A stretch of 24,642 nt of DNA from an uncultured Eubacteriales bacterium. Lineage in GTDB: Bacteria; Bacillota; Clostridia; Oscillospirales; Acutalibacteraceae. The first letter of the stretch is position 1, and every line of letters starts with the position of its first letter. The position numbers were made by a program, and so were the translations under genes. The notes under the pieces were generated by a model. That model searched no databases. It had not been told where the DNA came from and saw only the letters and a program-made list of their open reading frames with translations. The DNA is taken from the NCBI GenBank assembly GCA_910580045.1, contig CAJTXF010000035.1:1-24642 (forward strand), given 5' to 3'. Positions 6,042 to 15,500 of the stretch are shown here, in pieces.

Positions 6042-8351
6042 ATGAAGTTTACCAGAGGTTATTGGGTCAATAAGCCCGGTGTCACCCCCGCGGACTGCGT
6101 CCAGATTCGGGAGACCAGGGTGGAGGGCAATAAGCTCTACATCTACAGCGTGCCCTATGCCCAGGATATGCGGGGCATGGGCGGCCCGGTGCTGGAGATG
6201 TACATCAGCTCTCCCCAGCCGGACATTATCCGCACCCAGGCCTGGCATTTTATGGGCAGCGCCAAAAAGGTCCCTCAGTTTGAGCTGGAGACCCAGGACT
6301 GCCCCCTGGAAGTGAGGGAGGATGCGGGCGTCATCACCGTGAAAAGCGGGAAGACAGAGCTGAAAATCACCAAGAGCCCTGCCAGCTTTACCTATTATTA
6401 TGACGGCAGGTTCCTCACCAAGGTGGGCGACAAGTTCGGCCACAGCATGATAAGCTATCTGAGCACCCCGGAGGGCCCCTTTATGCGGGCCCAGCTGGAT
6501 TTGGCCATTGGCGAGAAAATCTATGGCCTGGGCGAGCGGTTCACCCCCTTTGTGAAGAACGGCCAGGTGGTGGACATCTGGCAGGAGGACGGGGGCACCT
6601 GCTCTGAGATTTCCTATAAAAACATCCCCTTTTATCTCACCAACAAGGGCTACGGCGTGTTTGTGAATTCCAGCGGCCAGGTCAGTTATGAGCTGTGCTC
6701 TGAGGTGGTCACCCGGGCCCAGTTCTCTGTGCCCGGCGAGGCCCTGGACTTTATGGTCATCGGCGGCGGGGACGCCAAGACCGTCCTGCAGAACTACACC
6801 ACCCTTACCGGCAAGCCTGCCCTGCCCCCGGCCTGGACCTTTGGCCTGTGGCTTTCCACCTCCTTTACCACCAACTATGACGAGGAGACGGTCAATGAGT
6901 TTGTGGGCGGCATGAAGGACAGGGACATCCCCCTGCATGTGTTCCACTTCGACTGCTACTGGATGACTGAGAACGAGTGGTGCAACTTCAAGTTTGACCC
7001 CAAGATGTTCAAGGACGCCCCTGGCCTTATCAAGCGGCTGAAAGAAAAGGGCCTGAAAATCTGCGTGTGGATTAACTCCTACATCGGCCAGAAATCCCCC
7101 CTGTTCAAGGAGGGCATGGAGAACGGCTACCTGCTCAAGCGGCCCAATGGTGACGTTTGGCAGTGGGATATGTGGCAGGCAGGCATGGGCCTGGTGGACT
7201 TTACCAACCCGGCGGCCTGGAAATGGTACCAGGATAAGCTGCGGGAGCTGCTGGACATGGGCGTGGACTGCTTCAAGACCGACTTCGGCGAGCGGATTCC
7301 CACGGACTGTGTCTATTACGACGGCAGCGATGCTGAGCTGATGCACAACTACTATACCTATCTGTATAATAAGTGCGTGTTCGAGCTGCTGGAGGAGTAC
7401 AAGGGCCATAACGAGGCCTGCCTGTTCGCCCGCAGCGCCACTGTTGGCGGCCAGAAGTTCCCTGTACACTGGGGCGGCGACTGCTCCTCCAACTACCTGT
7501 CCATGAGCGAGAGCCTGCGGGCCGGGCTGTCCCTGTGCCTGTCCGGCTTCGCCTTCTGGAGCCACGACATCAGCGGGTTTGAGGGCACTGCCCCTGCGGA
7601 TGTATACAAGCGCTGGGCAGCCTTTGGCCTGCTCTCCACCCACTCCCGGCTCCATGGCTCCAACTCCTACCGGGTGCCCTGGCTGTTTGACGAGGAGTCT
7701 GTGGACGTGGTGCGCAAGTTCACCAAGCTGAAATGCGCTTTGATGCCCTATCTGTACTCCAAGGCTGTGGAGGCCCACCAGACCGGCGTGCCCATGATGC
7801 GGGCCATGATGCTGGAGTTCCCGGAGGACATCCCCTGCTCTGACTTGGATAGGCAGTACATGCTGGGCGAGAGCCTGCTGGTTGCCCCTGTGTTCACCAA
7901 GGAGGGGGACGTGGACTACTATCTGCCTGAGGGCAAGTGGACCAACATCCTCAGCAACCAGGTGGTGGAGGGCGGCAAGTGGCTCCATGAGGTACATGAC
8001 TTTATGAGCCTGCCCCTGATGGCCCGGGAGAACAGCATCCTGCCTGTGGGCGGCAATGACAGCGACGTGGAGTACGACTACGGCAAGGATTTGACCCTGC
8101 ACGTGTTTGAGCTTACCAGCACTGCCAGCTGCGATGTGGTGAACATGAAGGGCGAGCACATCCTCACCGCCACTGCCAAGAATCAGGGCGGTCAGGTCTC
8201 CATGACCTTTGAGGGCAAGGCAGAGGGCCTGAAGGTCCTGCTGCGCAATGTGGAGGCTGTGGAGAATCTCAGCGGCGCCGCTGCCCAGAAGACAGAGCAG
8301 GGCCTGCTGCTGATTGTGGACGGCCTGGGAGATGTGAGCTGGTCCCTCTAA
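6042..8351 (+). CDS. yicI: Alpha-xylosidase (glycoside hydrolase family 31, YicI type)
   Basis: The enzyme should remove alpha-linked xylose from the non-reducing end of oligosaccharides such as xyloglucan fragments or isoprimeverose. The 769 residues match YicI in length. The catalytic nucleophile is Asp 414 in KTDFGERIP and the acid/base is Asp 480 in HWGGD, almost the same numbering as E. coli YicI (416, 482). The long match FARSATVGGQKFPVHWGGD and FWSHDISGFEGTAPADVYKRWAAFGLLSTHSRLHG is characteristic of alpha-xylosidases rather than alpha-glucosidases. There is no signal peptide, so it acts in the cytoplasm. ATG 6042 follows AGGAAGGAG by 7 bases; an upstream in-frame ATG (6018) lies before that site and is unlikely. 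The gene is followed by the importer operon with no clear terminator between. Confidence 0.93.
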   Translation: MKFTRGYWVNKPGVTPADCVQIRETRVEGNKLYIYSVPYAQDMRGMGGPVLEMYISSPQPDIIRTQAWHFMGSAKKVPQFELETQDCPLEVREDAGVITVKSGKTELKITKSPASFTYYYDGRFLTKVGDKFGHSMISYLSTPEGPFMRAQLDLAIGEKIYGLGERFTPFVKNGQVVDIWQEDGGTCSEISYKNIPFYLTNKGYGVFVNSSGQVSYELCSEVVTRAQFSVPGEALDFMVIGGGDAKTVLQNYTTLTGKPALPPAWTFGLWLSTSFTTNYDEETVNEFVGGMKDRDIPLHVFHFDCYWMTENEWCNFKFDPKMFKDAPGLIKRLKEKGLKICVWINSYIGQKSPLFKEGMENGYLLKRPNGDVWQWDMWQAGMGLVDFTNPAAWKWYQDKLRELLDMGVDCFKTDFGERIPTDCVYYDGSDAELMHNYYTYLYNKCVFELLEEYKGHNEACLFARSATVGGQKFPVHWGGDCSSNYLSMSESLRAGLSLCLSGFAFWSHDISGFEGTAPADVYKRWAAFGLLSTHSRLHGSNSYRVPWLFDEESVDVVRKFTKLKCALMPYLYSKAVEAHQTGVPMMRAMMLEFPEDIPCSDLDRQYMLGESLLVAPVFTKEGDVDYYLPEGKWTNILSNQVVEGGKWLHEVHDFMSLPLMARENSILPVGGNDSDVEYDYGKDLTLHVFELTSTASCDVVNMKGEHILTATAKNQGGQVSMTFEGKAEGLKVLLRNVEAVENLSGAAAQKTEQGLLLIVDGLGDVSWSL

Positions 8352-8437
8352 TTGGGCTATGTACAAAATCTTACCTGGTTTATAGTTAATTGTGAACGAA
8401 AAATAATCCCTTAGTCGAAAAATATGGCGGACAGGGC

Positions 8438-8466
8438 TTTACAACTCGTTCATGATATGCTATAAT
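8438..8466 (+). promoter_or_regulatory. Sigma-A promoter of the sugar importer operon
   Basis: TTTACA (8438-8443) and a perfect TATAAT (8461-8466) are separated by 17 bases. The transcript would carry a leader of about 95 nt with strong secondary structure. Confidence 0.85.
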
Positions 8467-8484
8467 TGCACTAACCATGGGTCG

Positions 8485-8558
8485 AGAGGAGTACTCCTCT
8501 TGGCGTTTCCGACAAAGGTCGGAAACGATACTCCCCTGGAGAAAAATATGTAAAGGAG
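8485..8558 (+). promoter_or_regulatory. Structured leader of the importer operon with alternative pairings
   Basis: AGAGGAGTACTCCTCT (8485-8500) is a perfect 16-base palindrome. A perfect 10-bp hairpin follows: CGTTTCCGAC (8504-8513), GTCGGAAACG (8518-8527). GGAGTA (8488-8493) can instead pair with TACTCC (8529-8534), enclosing that hairpin. CTCCT (8494-8498) can also pair with AGGAG in the Shine-Dalgarno of the binding protein (8554-8558). The palindrome could equally be a DNA operator just downstream of the promoter. Confidence 0.5.
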
Positions 8559-8568
8559 AAGATCAACC

Positions 8569-10440
8569 ATGAGCAAACGAATTCTGGCTCTTGTCCTGGC
8601 GCTGTGCCTGGTTGCGACTGTGTTCGCGGCCTGCGGCGGCGACAGCAATGAGAGCAGCTCCGCGGCTGGGACTGACTCTTCCAGCTCCAGCGAGAGCACT
8701 CCCGCTGATGATAGCAGCGAGGGCGGCGATGACGCCAGCACCCCCGAGGAGGGCGGCGCGGCGATGTCCGGGGAGGGCTCCCTGGAGTCCGCTGGCCTGA
8801 AGTGGCACGCAGCCGACGAGGTGGAGGGTGACGACGCCCCCGCCGGTGAGACGGACGACCGCGCTTTCCAGAAGTTTGACGAGCTGGTAGAGGTCCACTT
8901 CGCCAGCTCCATCGACCCGGTTGACACCACCCTGTCTGAGGGCGAGGATGCTGCCAACAACCAGTACACCCGCTATCTGGAGGAGAACTTCAACATTAAG
9001 TATGTCTCTGACTGGACCGTGGGCTCTACCGCCGACTTCCAGCAGAAAATCTCCCTGCAGATTGCCTCTGCCGCCCTGCCGGACGGCATCGTGTTCCCCA
9101 ACCGCAGCTACATGGTGAAGGCTGCCCAGTCTGAGCTGCTGGCTGACCTGCATGATGTGTATGACCAGTATGCTTCCAAGCAGGTCAAGCAGATTATGGA
9201 GTCCACCAACGGCCGCGCCTACAGCAACGGCACCTATGACGGGGTGTTTGTGGGCCTGCCCAATGTGTCTGTGGAGACTGACGGCGTCTACATCTACTTC
9301 ATCCGCCAGGACTGGCTGGACGAGCTGAAGCTGGAAGTGCCCAAGACCATCTCTGATTTGGAGGCTGTTGCCCAGAAGTTCAAGGACGAGGGCAAGTCTC
9401 CCAAGTACTCCATCGCCGGCGTGGGCCAGGGTACGCGCAGCTATGACACCTTCCTGACCTCCGGCAACAAGAGCTATGGCTTTGACGCTGTGTACCAGGC
9501 CATGGACGCCTATCCGGGCTTCTTCTACTATGAGGGTGACGAGCTGATTTACGGCACCAACACCCAGCAGACCCGGGACACCCTGGAGATTCTGGCTGAC
9601 TGGTACAAGAAGGGCCTGATTAACCCCGAGCTGGGCGTTGCCACCAACGGCGACGAGGCTGCGGGCGTAAAGGAAGGCACCTGCGGCATCTTCATGGGCC
9701 CCTGGTGGAGCCTGGGCTATGGCAACGGCGACTCCTTCAAGAATGACCCCACCGCTGACTGGCAGGCTTATCCCCTTTACACTGACGACGGCAAGTGGAA
9801 CGTGAAGGTTAAGGACTGCGGCTCTGCTTATACTGTTGTGAACGCTGAGGCTTCTGACGATGTGAAGAAGGCCATCGTCATCACCAACAACGTGCTGGTG
9901 CGGGACGAGTCCATCTTCGATACCTCTGTGGCTATCAGCTGGTATCCCCTGCGCAACACCATGGCCGCCATGGACGAGTGCGAGTATGAGTACGAGGCTT
10001 TGATGAGCGTGCTCAAGGGCGAGAAGACTGCTGAGGACTTCAACATCCCTGGCAACATCTATAAGAACCTGTACACCGACGCTAAGGATTTGCCCACTGT
10101 CTTCAAAGAGGACTACAAGGGCGACCGCAATGTCAGCGTCAACGACATGGACGTGATGACCAACAACGGCCAGTTCAACCGCTACTATGCGTTGCTGGTG
10201 GGTGACCGTCCCTTTGCCACCCTGACTCCCGATAAGCGGGTAGAGTCCGTTATCTACTACACTATCGATGCGTTCGACCAGTACTGGACTCAGCTGCAGG
10301 ATATGGAGGACCAGACCATCATGTCTATCATGACTGGCCAGGCCGACATCAGCACCTTCGACACCTTTGTGGAGAACTGGAAGGCGCAGGGCGGCGACAC
10401 CATCCTGAAGGCTGTGGACGAGTTCGTGAAGGCTGGCTGA
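8569..10440 (+). CDS. Extracellular oligosaccharide-binding lipoprotein of an ABC importer
   Basis: This 623-residue protein captures the sugar outside the membrane and hands it to the permeases encoded next. The N-terminus is a lipoprotein signal peptide: SKR, a hydrophobic core, and lipobox FAAC with lipidated Cys 22. A linker of about 45 residues very rich in Ser, Asp, Glu and Gly follows. The remainder is a family 1-type solute-binding fold of the large LplA/LipO kind that travels with LplB/LplC permeases. The ATG follows AAAGGAG (8552-8558) by 10 bases. High expression relative to the permeases is suggested by the strong promoter and the hairpin right after the gene. The ligand is unknown; xylose-containing oligosaccharides are inferred from the GH31 neighbour. 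Confidence 0.9.
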   Translation: MSKRILALVLALCLVATVFAACGGDSNESSSAAGTDSSSSSESTPADDSSEGGDDASTPEEGGAAMSGEGSLESAGLKWHAADEVEGDDAPAGETDDRAFQKFDELVEVHFASSIDPVDTTLSEGEDAANNQYTRYLEENFNIKYVSDWTVGSTADFQQKISLQIASAALPDGIVFPNRSYMVKAAQSELLADLHDVYDQYASKQVKQIMESTNGRAYSNGTYDGVFVGLPNVSVETDGVYIYFIRQDWLDELKLEVPKTISDLEAVAQKFKDEGKSPKYSIAGVGQGTRSYDTFLTSGNKSYGFDAVYQAMDAYPGFFYYEGDELIYGTNTQQTRDTLEILADWYKKGLINPELGVATNGDEAAGVKEGTCGIFMGPWWSLGYGNGDSFKNDPTADWQAYPLYTDDGKWNVKVKDCGSAYTVVNAEASDDVKKAIVITNNVLVRDESIFDTSVAISWYPLRNTMAAMDECEYEYEALMSVLKGEKTAEDFNIPGNIYKNLYTDAKDLPTVFKEDYKGDRNVSVNDMDVMTNNGQFNRYYALLVGDRPFATLTPDKRVESVIYYTIDAFDQYWTQLQDMEDQTIMSIMTGQADISTFDTFVENWKAQGGDTILKAVDEFVKAG

Positions 10441-10484
10441 TTTTAAGTCTTTTCGATTTGACTGAAAGAGAATGTTGAGGGAAG

Positions 10485-10516
10485 GGGGCGTTCTCGTCTG
10501 CGGGAACGCCCCTTTT
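10485..10516 (+). terminator. Intercistronic hairpin between binding protein and permeases
   Basis: GGGGCGTTC (10485-10493) pairs perfectly with GAACGCCCC (10504-10512) and TTTTC follows. Such partial terminators after binding-protein genes are known to set a high binding-protein to permease ratio and protect the 3' end. Confidence 0.75.
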
Positions 10517-10550
10517 CTAAAATCAACCAATCAATTTTAGGAGGGAGAAC

Positions 10551-11480
10551 ATGGAAAACAACGGCCAAAGCGCCCCCAAAAAGAAGATTAGAAAATCTCT
10601 TCCGGTAAGTTTCCATTACACCCTGATGACCATCCCCGGCTTTGCTTGGATGTTTGCCTTCAGCATTGTGCCCATGGTGGGTATTTTGATGGCTTTCCAG
10701 AATTATCAGCCGAAGAAGGGCTGGTTCGGCTCTCCCTGGGTGGGGCTGGATAACTTCACCTATCTGATGAGCCTGGGCGATGTGTGGAATATTGTGCGCA
10801 ACACCCTGGTCATTGCCATTGGCAAGCTGGTGCTCAACATCATCATTCCCCTGGTGTTCGCCATTTTGCTCAATGAAATCAAGAACATGGCCTTTAAGAA
10901 GACTGTGCAGACCATTGTATATCTGCCCCACTTTATTTCCTGGGTTATCCTGGCCAATATTGTGAGCAATATCTTTGGCTACTTCGGCATCTTCAACACG
11001 GTCTACACCTCCTTTGGCAACGAGCCCAAAATGTGGCTGACAGACCCCAATCTGTTCCAGGGCTTTGTTATCGGCACAGACGTGTGGAAAGAGTTCGGCT
11101 ATAACGCGGTGGTGTTCTTGGCGGCCCTGACGGGCATCAGCCCCAGCCTGTATGAGGCGGCGGCCATTGACGGTGCCTCCCGGTGGCAGTCCATCCGCAA
11201 CATCACCCTGCCGGCCCTGATTCCCACTGTGGTGCTGCTGACCACCCTGGCCATGGGCAATGTGCTCAACGCGGGCTTTGACCAGGTGTTCAATATGTAT
11301 TCGCCCATGGTGTACAGCACCGGCGATATTATCGACACCTATGTTTACCGCATCGGCATCACCAACATGCAGTTCTCGCTGGCAACCGCTGTGGGCCTGT
11401 TCAAATCTGTGGTCAGCTTTACCCTGATTACAGTGTCCTATGTGCTGGCCTATAAGTTTGCTGACTACACCATATTCTAA
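10551..11480 (+). CDS. Sugar ABC transporter permease, LplB type
   Basis: This 309-residue integral membrane protein forms one half of the translocation channel. A basic N-terminus (KKKIRK) precedes the first membrane helix (about 22-48), and about six hydrophobic segments follow. The cytoplasmic EAA loop reads EAAAIDGASRWQSI from residue 202 and should dock the ATPase. The pattern FQNYQPKKG and the terminal YKFADYTIF are typical of LplB/YteP-like permeases. ATG 10551 follows AGGAGGGA (10539-10546) by 4 bases. It is co-transcribed with the next gene, 12 bases downstream. No ATPase gene is present in the window, so a shared MsmX/UgpC-type ATPase encoded elsewhere is expected. Confidence 0.92.
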   Translation: MENNGQSAPKKKIRKSLPVSFHYTLMTIPGFAWMFAFSIVPMVGILMAFQNYQPKKGWFGSPWVGLDNFTYLMSLGDVWNIVRNTLVIAIGKLVLNIIIPLVFAILLNEIKNMAFKKTVQTIVYLPHFISWVILANIVSNIFGYFGIFNTVYTSFGNEPKMWLTDPNLFQGFVIGTDVWKEFGYNAVVFLAALTGISPSLYEAAAIDGASRWQSIRNITLPALIPTVVLLTTLAMGNVLNAGFDQVFNMYSPMVYSTGDIIDTYVYRIGITNMQFSLATAVGLFKSVVSFTLITVSYVLAYKFADYTIF

Positions 11481-11492
11481 GGAGGGAGCACA

Positions 11493-12380
11493 GTGGTAGA
11501 AAACAAGACCTTTTTATCCCGGCTTTTTGATATTATCAACGTGCTCATCCTGGTTTTGCTGGCGGTGAGCTGCCTGTATCCCCTGTGGTACACCTTCTGT
11601 GTGTCCGTTTCAGACAAAGTCGCCGTGTCCTCCGGGCAGGTGACCATGTTCCCAATTGGCTTCAATGTGAACTCCTACAAGCTGGTCATGGGGGACGGCA
11701 AGTTCTGGAACTCCTTCTGGATTTCCGTGCAGCGGGTGCTGTACGGCACGGTGTTCACCATGGTGGTCATTATCATGATGGCCTACCCCCTCTCCAAGAA
11801 CAAGAGGGAGTATAAGCCCCGGAACGCGATGATGTGGATTTTGATTTTCTGTATGCTCTTTAACGGGGGCACCATCCCCTGGTTCATCACAGTGAAGACC
11901 TATGATTTGCTGGACACCATGGCTGCCCTGGTGCTGGCGGGCAGTGTGCCGGTGTTCAACGTGATTCTGCTGATGAACTTCTTCCGCAACCTGCCCAGTG
12001 ACTTGGAGGAGGCCGCGGCCATTGACGGTGCTGGCCCCTGGCGCATCCTGTGGCAGATTGTGGTGCCCTGCTCCGTGCCGGTTATTGCCACAGTGGTGCT
12101 GTTCACCTCTGTGGGCTTCTGGAACGAGTTCTTCCAGGGCCTGGTGCTGATGTCCAGCGACGACATGTACCCCCTGCAGACCTATATCAAGCAGATTGTG
12201 GTGCAGATTCCTGTGGGCGTGACCCTGACCGCGGAGCAGTATCAGCAGCTGAACCAGAACTCCAACAAAGCGCTGGAAGCAGCCAAGGTGTTTATCGCCA
12301 TGATTCCCATGCTGATTGTATACCCCTTCCTGCAGAAGTACTTTGTCAACGGCATCACCCTGGGCGCCGTGAAGGAATAA
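11493..12380 (+). CDS. Sugar ABC transporter permease, LplC type
   Basis: This is the second channel subunit, 295 residues with about six membrane helices. The EAA loop reads EEAAAIDGAGPWRILW from residue 172. The FNGGTIPWF segment and the C-terminal VNGITLGAVKE are characteristic of LplC/YtcP-like permeases. The start is GTG at 11493, 6 bases after AAGGAGGG (11479-11486). The insertion YIKQIVVQIPVGVTLTAEQYQQLNQNSNKALEAAKVF before the last helix is a normal feature of the family. The operon ends here with a strong terminator. Confidence 0.92.
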   Translation: MVENKTFLSRLFDIINVLILVLLAVSCLYPLWYTFCVSVSDKVAVSSGQVTMFPIGFNVNSYKLVMGDGKFWNSFWISVQRVLYGTVFTMVVIIMMAYPLSKNKREYKPRNAMMWILIFCMLFNGGTIPWFITVKTYDLLDTMAALVLAGSVPVFNVILLMNFFRNLPSDLEEAAAIDGAGPWRILWQIVVPCSVPVIATVVLFTSVGFWNEFFQGLVLMSSDDMYPLQTYIKQIVVQIPVGVTLTAEQYQQLNQNSNKALEAAKVFIAMIPMLIVYPFLQKYFVNGITLGAVKE

Positions 12381-12449
12381 ATCCCTTTCAAGGAGACGCA
12401 GTCGCCTAAGACGCATTCTCCCGCCCAAAGGCGCACTGAGTAAGACGCA

Positions 12450-12489
12450 AAAGAGCCCGGCTCCCGCAAGGGAGCTGGGCTCTTTCTTT
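12450..12489. terminator. Bidirectional terminator between importer operon and histidine kinase
   Basis: AAAGAGCCCGGCTCCC (12450-12465) pairs with GGGAGCTGGGCTCTTT (12470-12485), 16 bp with one mismatch-like pair and loop GCAA, then CTTTC. The flanking AAA and TTT allow use on both strands, which suits its position between two converging genes. Confidence 0.85.
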
Positions 12490-12554
12490 CTGTCTGCTTT
12501 CGCTGAGGCGGGGCAGGAAGGGGCAGAGGGCAAGAGGGAATAGGAAGCCTCAGC

Positions 12555-15500
12555 TTAGCTCAGGGCCCGGTCCAGGGTCTCCAGCAGCGTTTCAATGTTG
12601 ATGGGTTTGGCAATGTGGCCGTCCATTCCGGCCTTCAGGGCCTCCTGCTTATCCTCGTCAAAGGCATTGGCAGTCATGGCGAAAATGGGGATATTGGCCA
12701 GCTTCTGGTTGGAAAAGGCACGGATGCGCCTGGTGGCCTCATAGCCCCCCATAATGGGCATCTGCACGTCCATCAGCACCAGGCTGAAATGGTCGGGCGG
12801 TGAGTTTTTCAGCTTGTCTATGGCCATCTGGCCGTCTGTAACCACTTCCACCGTGAATCCGGCCTCTTCCAGAATGGCCACGGCAATCTCCTGGTTCAGC
12901 TCATTATCCTCTGCCAGCAGAATATGCCCAGTGGGGCCGTGATGCTTGGGCAGGGTATGGTTCTCTGCCTCCTCCTGGGGCATAGAGCCGTCCAGGCTGA
13001 CCACAGAGCGCAGGCAGCTGCGCAGCTCAGAGGCAAACAGGGGCTTGCGGCAGAACGCGGAGACACCGGCCTCTTTGGCCTCCTCCTCAATATCTGCCCA
13101 GTCATAGGCCGTGAGAATCACAATGGGCGCGTCCCCGCCGGTCTCCTTGCGGATGCGCCGGGCCACCTCCACGCCGTTCATGTCCGGCATAAGCCAGTCA
13201 ATAATGTACACACAATAGCTGTCGTTGCGGGCCACGGCCTGGCGTGTGCGCAGCACCGCCTCCCGGCCGGAGAGGGTCCACTCTGCCCGCATACCAATCT
13301 GCTGGAGCATATAAGTCACGCTGTCGCAGGTGTTGAAGTCATCGTCCACCACCAGGGCCCGCAGGTTGTGCAGCTCGGGAATCTGCTGGTTCTCCCGGGC
13401 GCCGGGGCTCAGCCGGAAGCAGAAGGAGACAATAAACTCTGTGCCCACGCCCTGCTCGCTGCGCACCTCAATCAAGCCGTTCATCATGTCCACAATGTTC
13501 TTGGTGATGGCCATGCCCAGGCCGGTGCCCTGCACGCCGCTCATGGTGGAATTGCGCTCCCGCTCAAAGGGCTCAAAGATATGCTTCACAAACTCCGGGC
13601 TCATGCCAATGCCAGTGTCCTTAATGCGGAATTCATAGTATCCGCTGCCCTGGGGCGCGCCGGTCTTCTGGGTGATGCGCATACTGACAGAGCCCCCGGC
13701 GCTGGTGTATTTGATAGAGTTGCCCAGCAGGTTCAGAAGCACCTGGTTCAGCCGCAGCTTGTCGCAGAAAATCTCCTCGTCCATAATATCCAGGGTGTCC
13801 ACAGAGAAGTCCAGCTGCTTAGAGCGGATGTCCGCCAGCACAATATTCTGCAGGCTGTGAAGGATTTCCGGCAGGCTGCAGATTTCCTCATCCAGGTGGA
13901 TTTTGCCGCTCTCAATCCGGCTCATGTCCAGGATATCGTTAATCAGGCTGAGCAGGTGGTTGCCGGAGGTCATGATTTTTTTCAGATATTCCTCCACCTG
14001 GTCCCGCCTGTCAATATGGGTCAGGGCCAGGGAGGTAAAGCCCACAATGGCGTTCATGGGGGTGCGGATGTCGTGGGACATATTGCTCAGGAAGGTGGTT
14101 TTGGCCTTGCTGGCCCGGTTGGCCTGGGCAAGGGCGTCCTGGAGCAGGGCGGTCTTTTCCAGCTCCTTTTTGGTCTCCTCGTCCACACTGCGCAGGCCCA
14201 TAACCGCGGCGCGCTGACCGCCGCCCTCCCAAGAGCCAAAGCGCACAGCTTTCAGCTGGAAGTACTTGATCTCTCCATGGCAGGAGGTACGGTAGTTCAG
14301 ATAGCAGGTATCCTTGTGCTCCAGCTCTTCCCGCAGCCATTCTGGAGAACAGGTCTTAGACAGCTGCTCCCGGTCTGCTGGAAAAACGCAGGTGCTGATA
14401 TATTTTTGCAGGGCCTCTGCCAAAGAGGCGCCTTGGTCAAAGAAAGAGTTCAGCACCCCGTGCTCACAGTTGCTGATGCGCAGAGGGCTGCCCAGCCCTG
14501 TGTCCAAATCAAATACGCACACCAGGCTGTAGTCAATGGCAAGGGCATGGACCAGCTCAAGCTGCTTGCGCTCCACTTCCTCCCGCTCCCGCTGCTCCTG
14601 GAGCTTCTGTGCCGTGCAGTCCAGCAGAAAGCGCTGATAGAACAGCTCGCCGTTCTCCTCAATCAGCTTCACATTGCCCATCACATGCAGCCGGGTGCCG
14701 TCCTTGTGCACCACCTGATACTGCACGTTTACGCTGTCCCCTGGCTGGGTCAGGGCCATGATGGCGGACTTCAGGGGTTCCTGGTCCTCCTGGGCCACAG
14801 ACTTTGCTACCACGTTAAACCCGTCTGCCAAAAGCTCATCCAGAGAAGCGTATCCCAAAATGTTTAAGGCGGCCTGGTTCACGCTCAGCACCCGGGTGCC
14901 GTCCAGGGAGTGGCACATGACCCCGCAGTCCAAAGAGGTGAAGATGCTCTCCAAAAAGCGGGTCCTGCTCTCCAGCTCCTGGGCATAGAGCTGCTCCTGG
15001 GTTACGTCAATGCCCACGCCCACAGTGCCCATTACCTGGCCGTCCAGGTCATAGAGGGGGGACTTGTAGGTGGTAAGCAGCCGCTCCCCCTCGCCGGTAA
15101 GGACAGTCTCCTGGGAGACCAAGGTGGTCTTGGTGCGCATAACATATTCTTCTGACTCAATGCAGGCGGGGTCGTCCTGCTCCACGTCCCAGATATAGGC
15201 ATGGCGCTGGCCCTGAACCTGGGCCTTGGTTTTGTTCACTGTGGCGCAGAAGCTGTCGTTTACCTTTTCGTGCACCCCGTCCTTGTCCTTATACCAAATC
15301 AGGCTGGGGATGCTGTTTATGGTGGCCTCCAAAAACTGGCTGGCCTCCCACAGCTCCTTTTGGGTCAGTTCCCTGTCCTGCCAGCGGGAGAAGCGAAACC
15401 GGGCCTCCTCCTGGGACATGGCGGCAGGCCAGATGTCGGTCACCTTCTCCAGGGTCTGGGGGGAGAGCGGGCCGATTTCCCCGCCTTTGGTCAGCAGAAT

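Noticed and set aside
6021..8366. Very long open frame on the minus strand opposite the alpha-xylosidase
   Set aside because: It is a by-product of the GC-rich codon use of the GH31 gene. Its translation is rich in His, Ala, Gln and Val with no recognisable domain, and the plus-strand gene has clear catalytic motifs.
8563..10530. Long minus-strand open frame opposite the binding-protein gene
   Set aside because: Same antisense artefact; no domain, no ribosome binding site, and it covers the whole lipoprotein gene including its lipobox.
12924..14867. Long plus-strand open frame opposite the hybrid kinase
   Set aside because: It mirrors the kinase codons; no motif is visible, while the minus strand shows HisKA, HATPase and receiver signatures.
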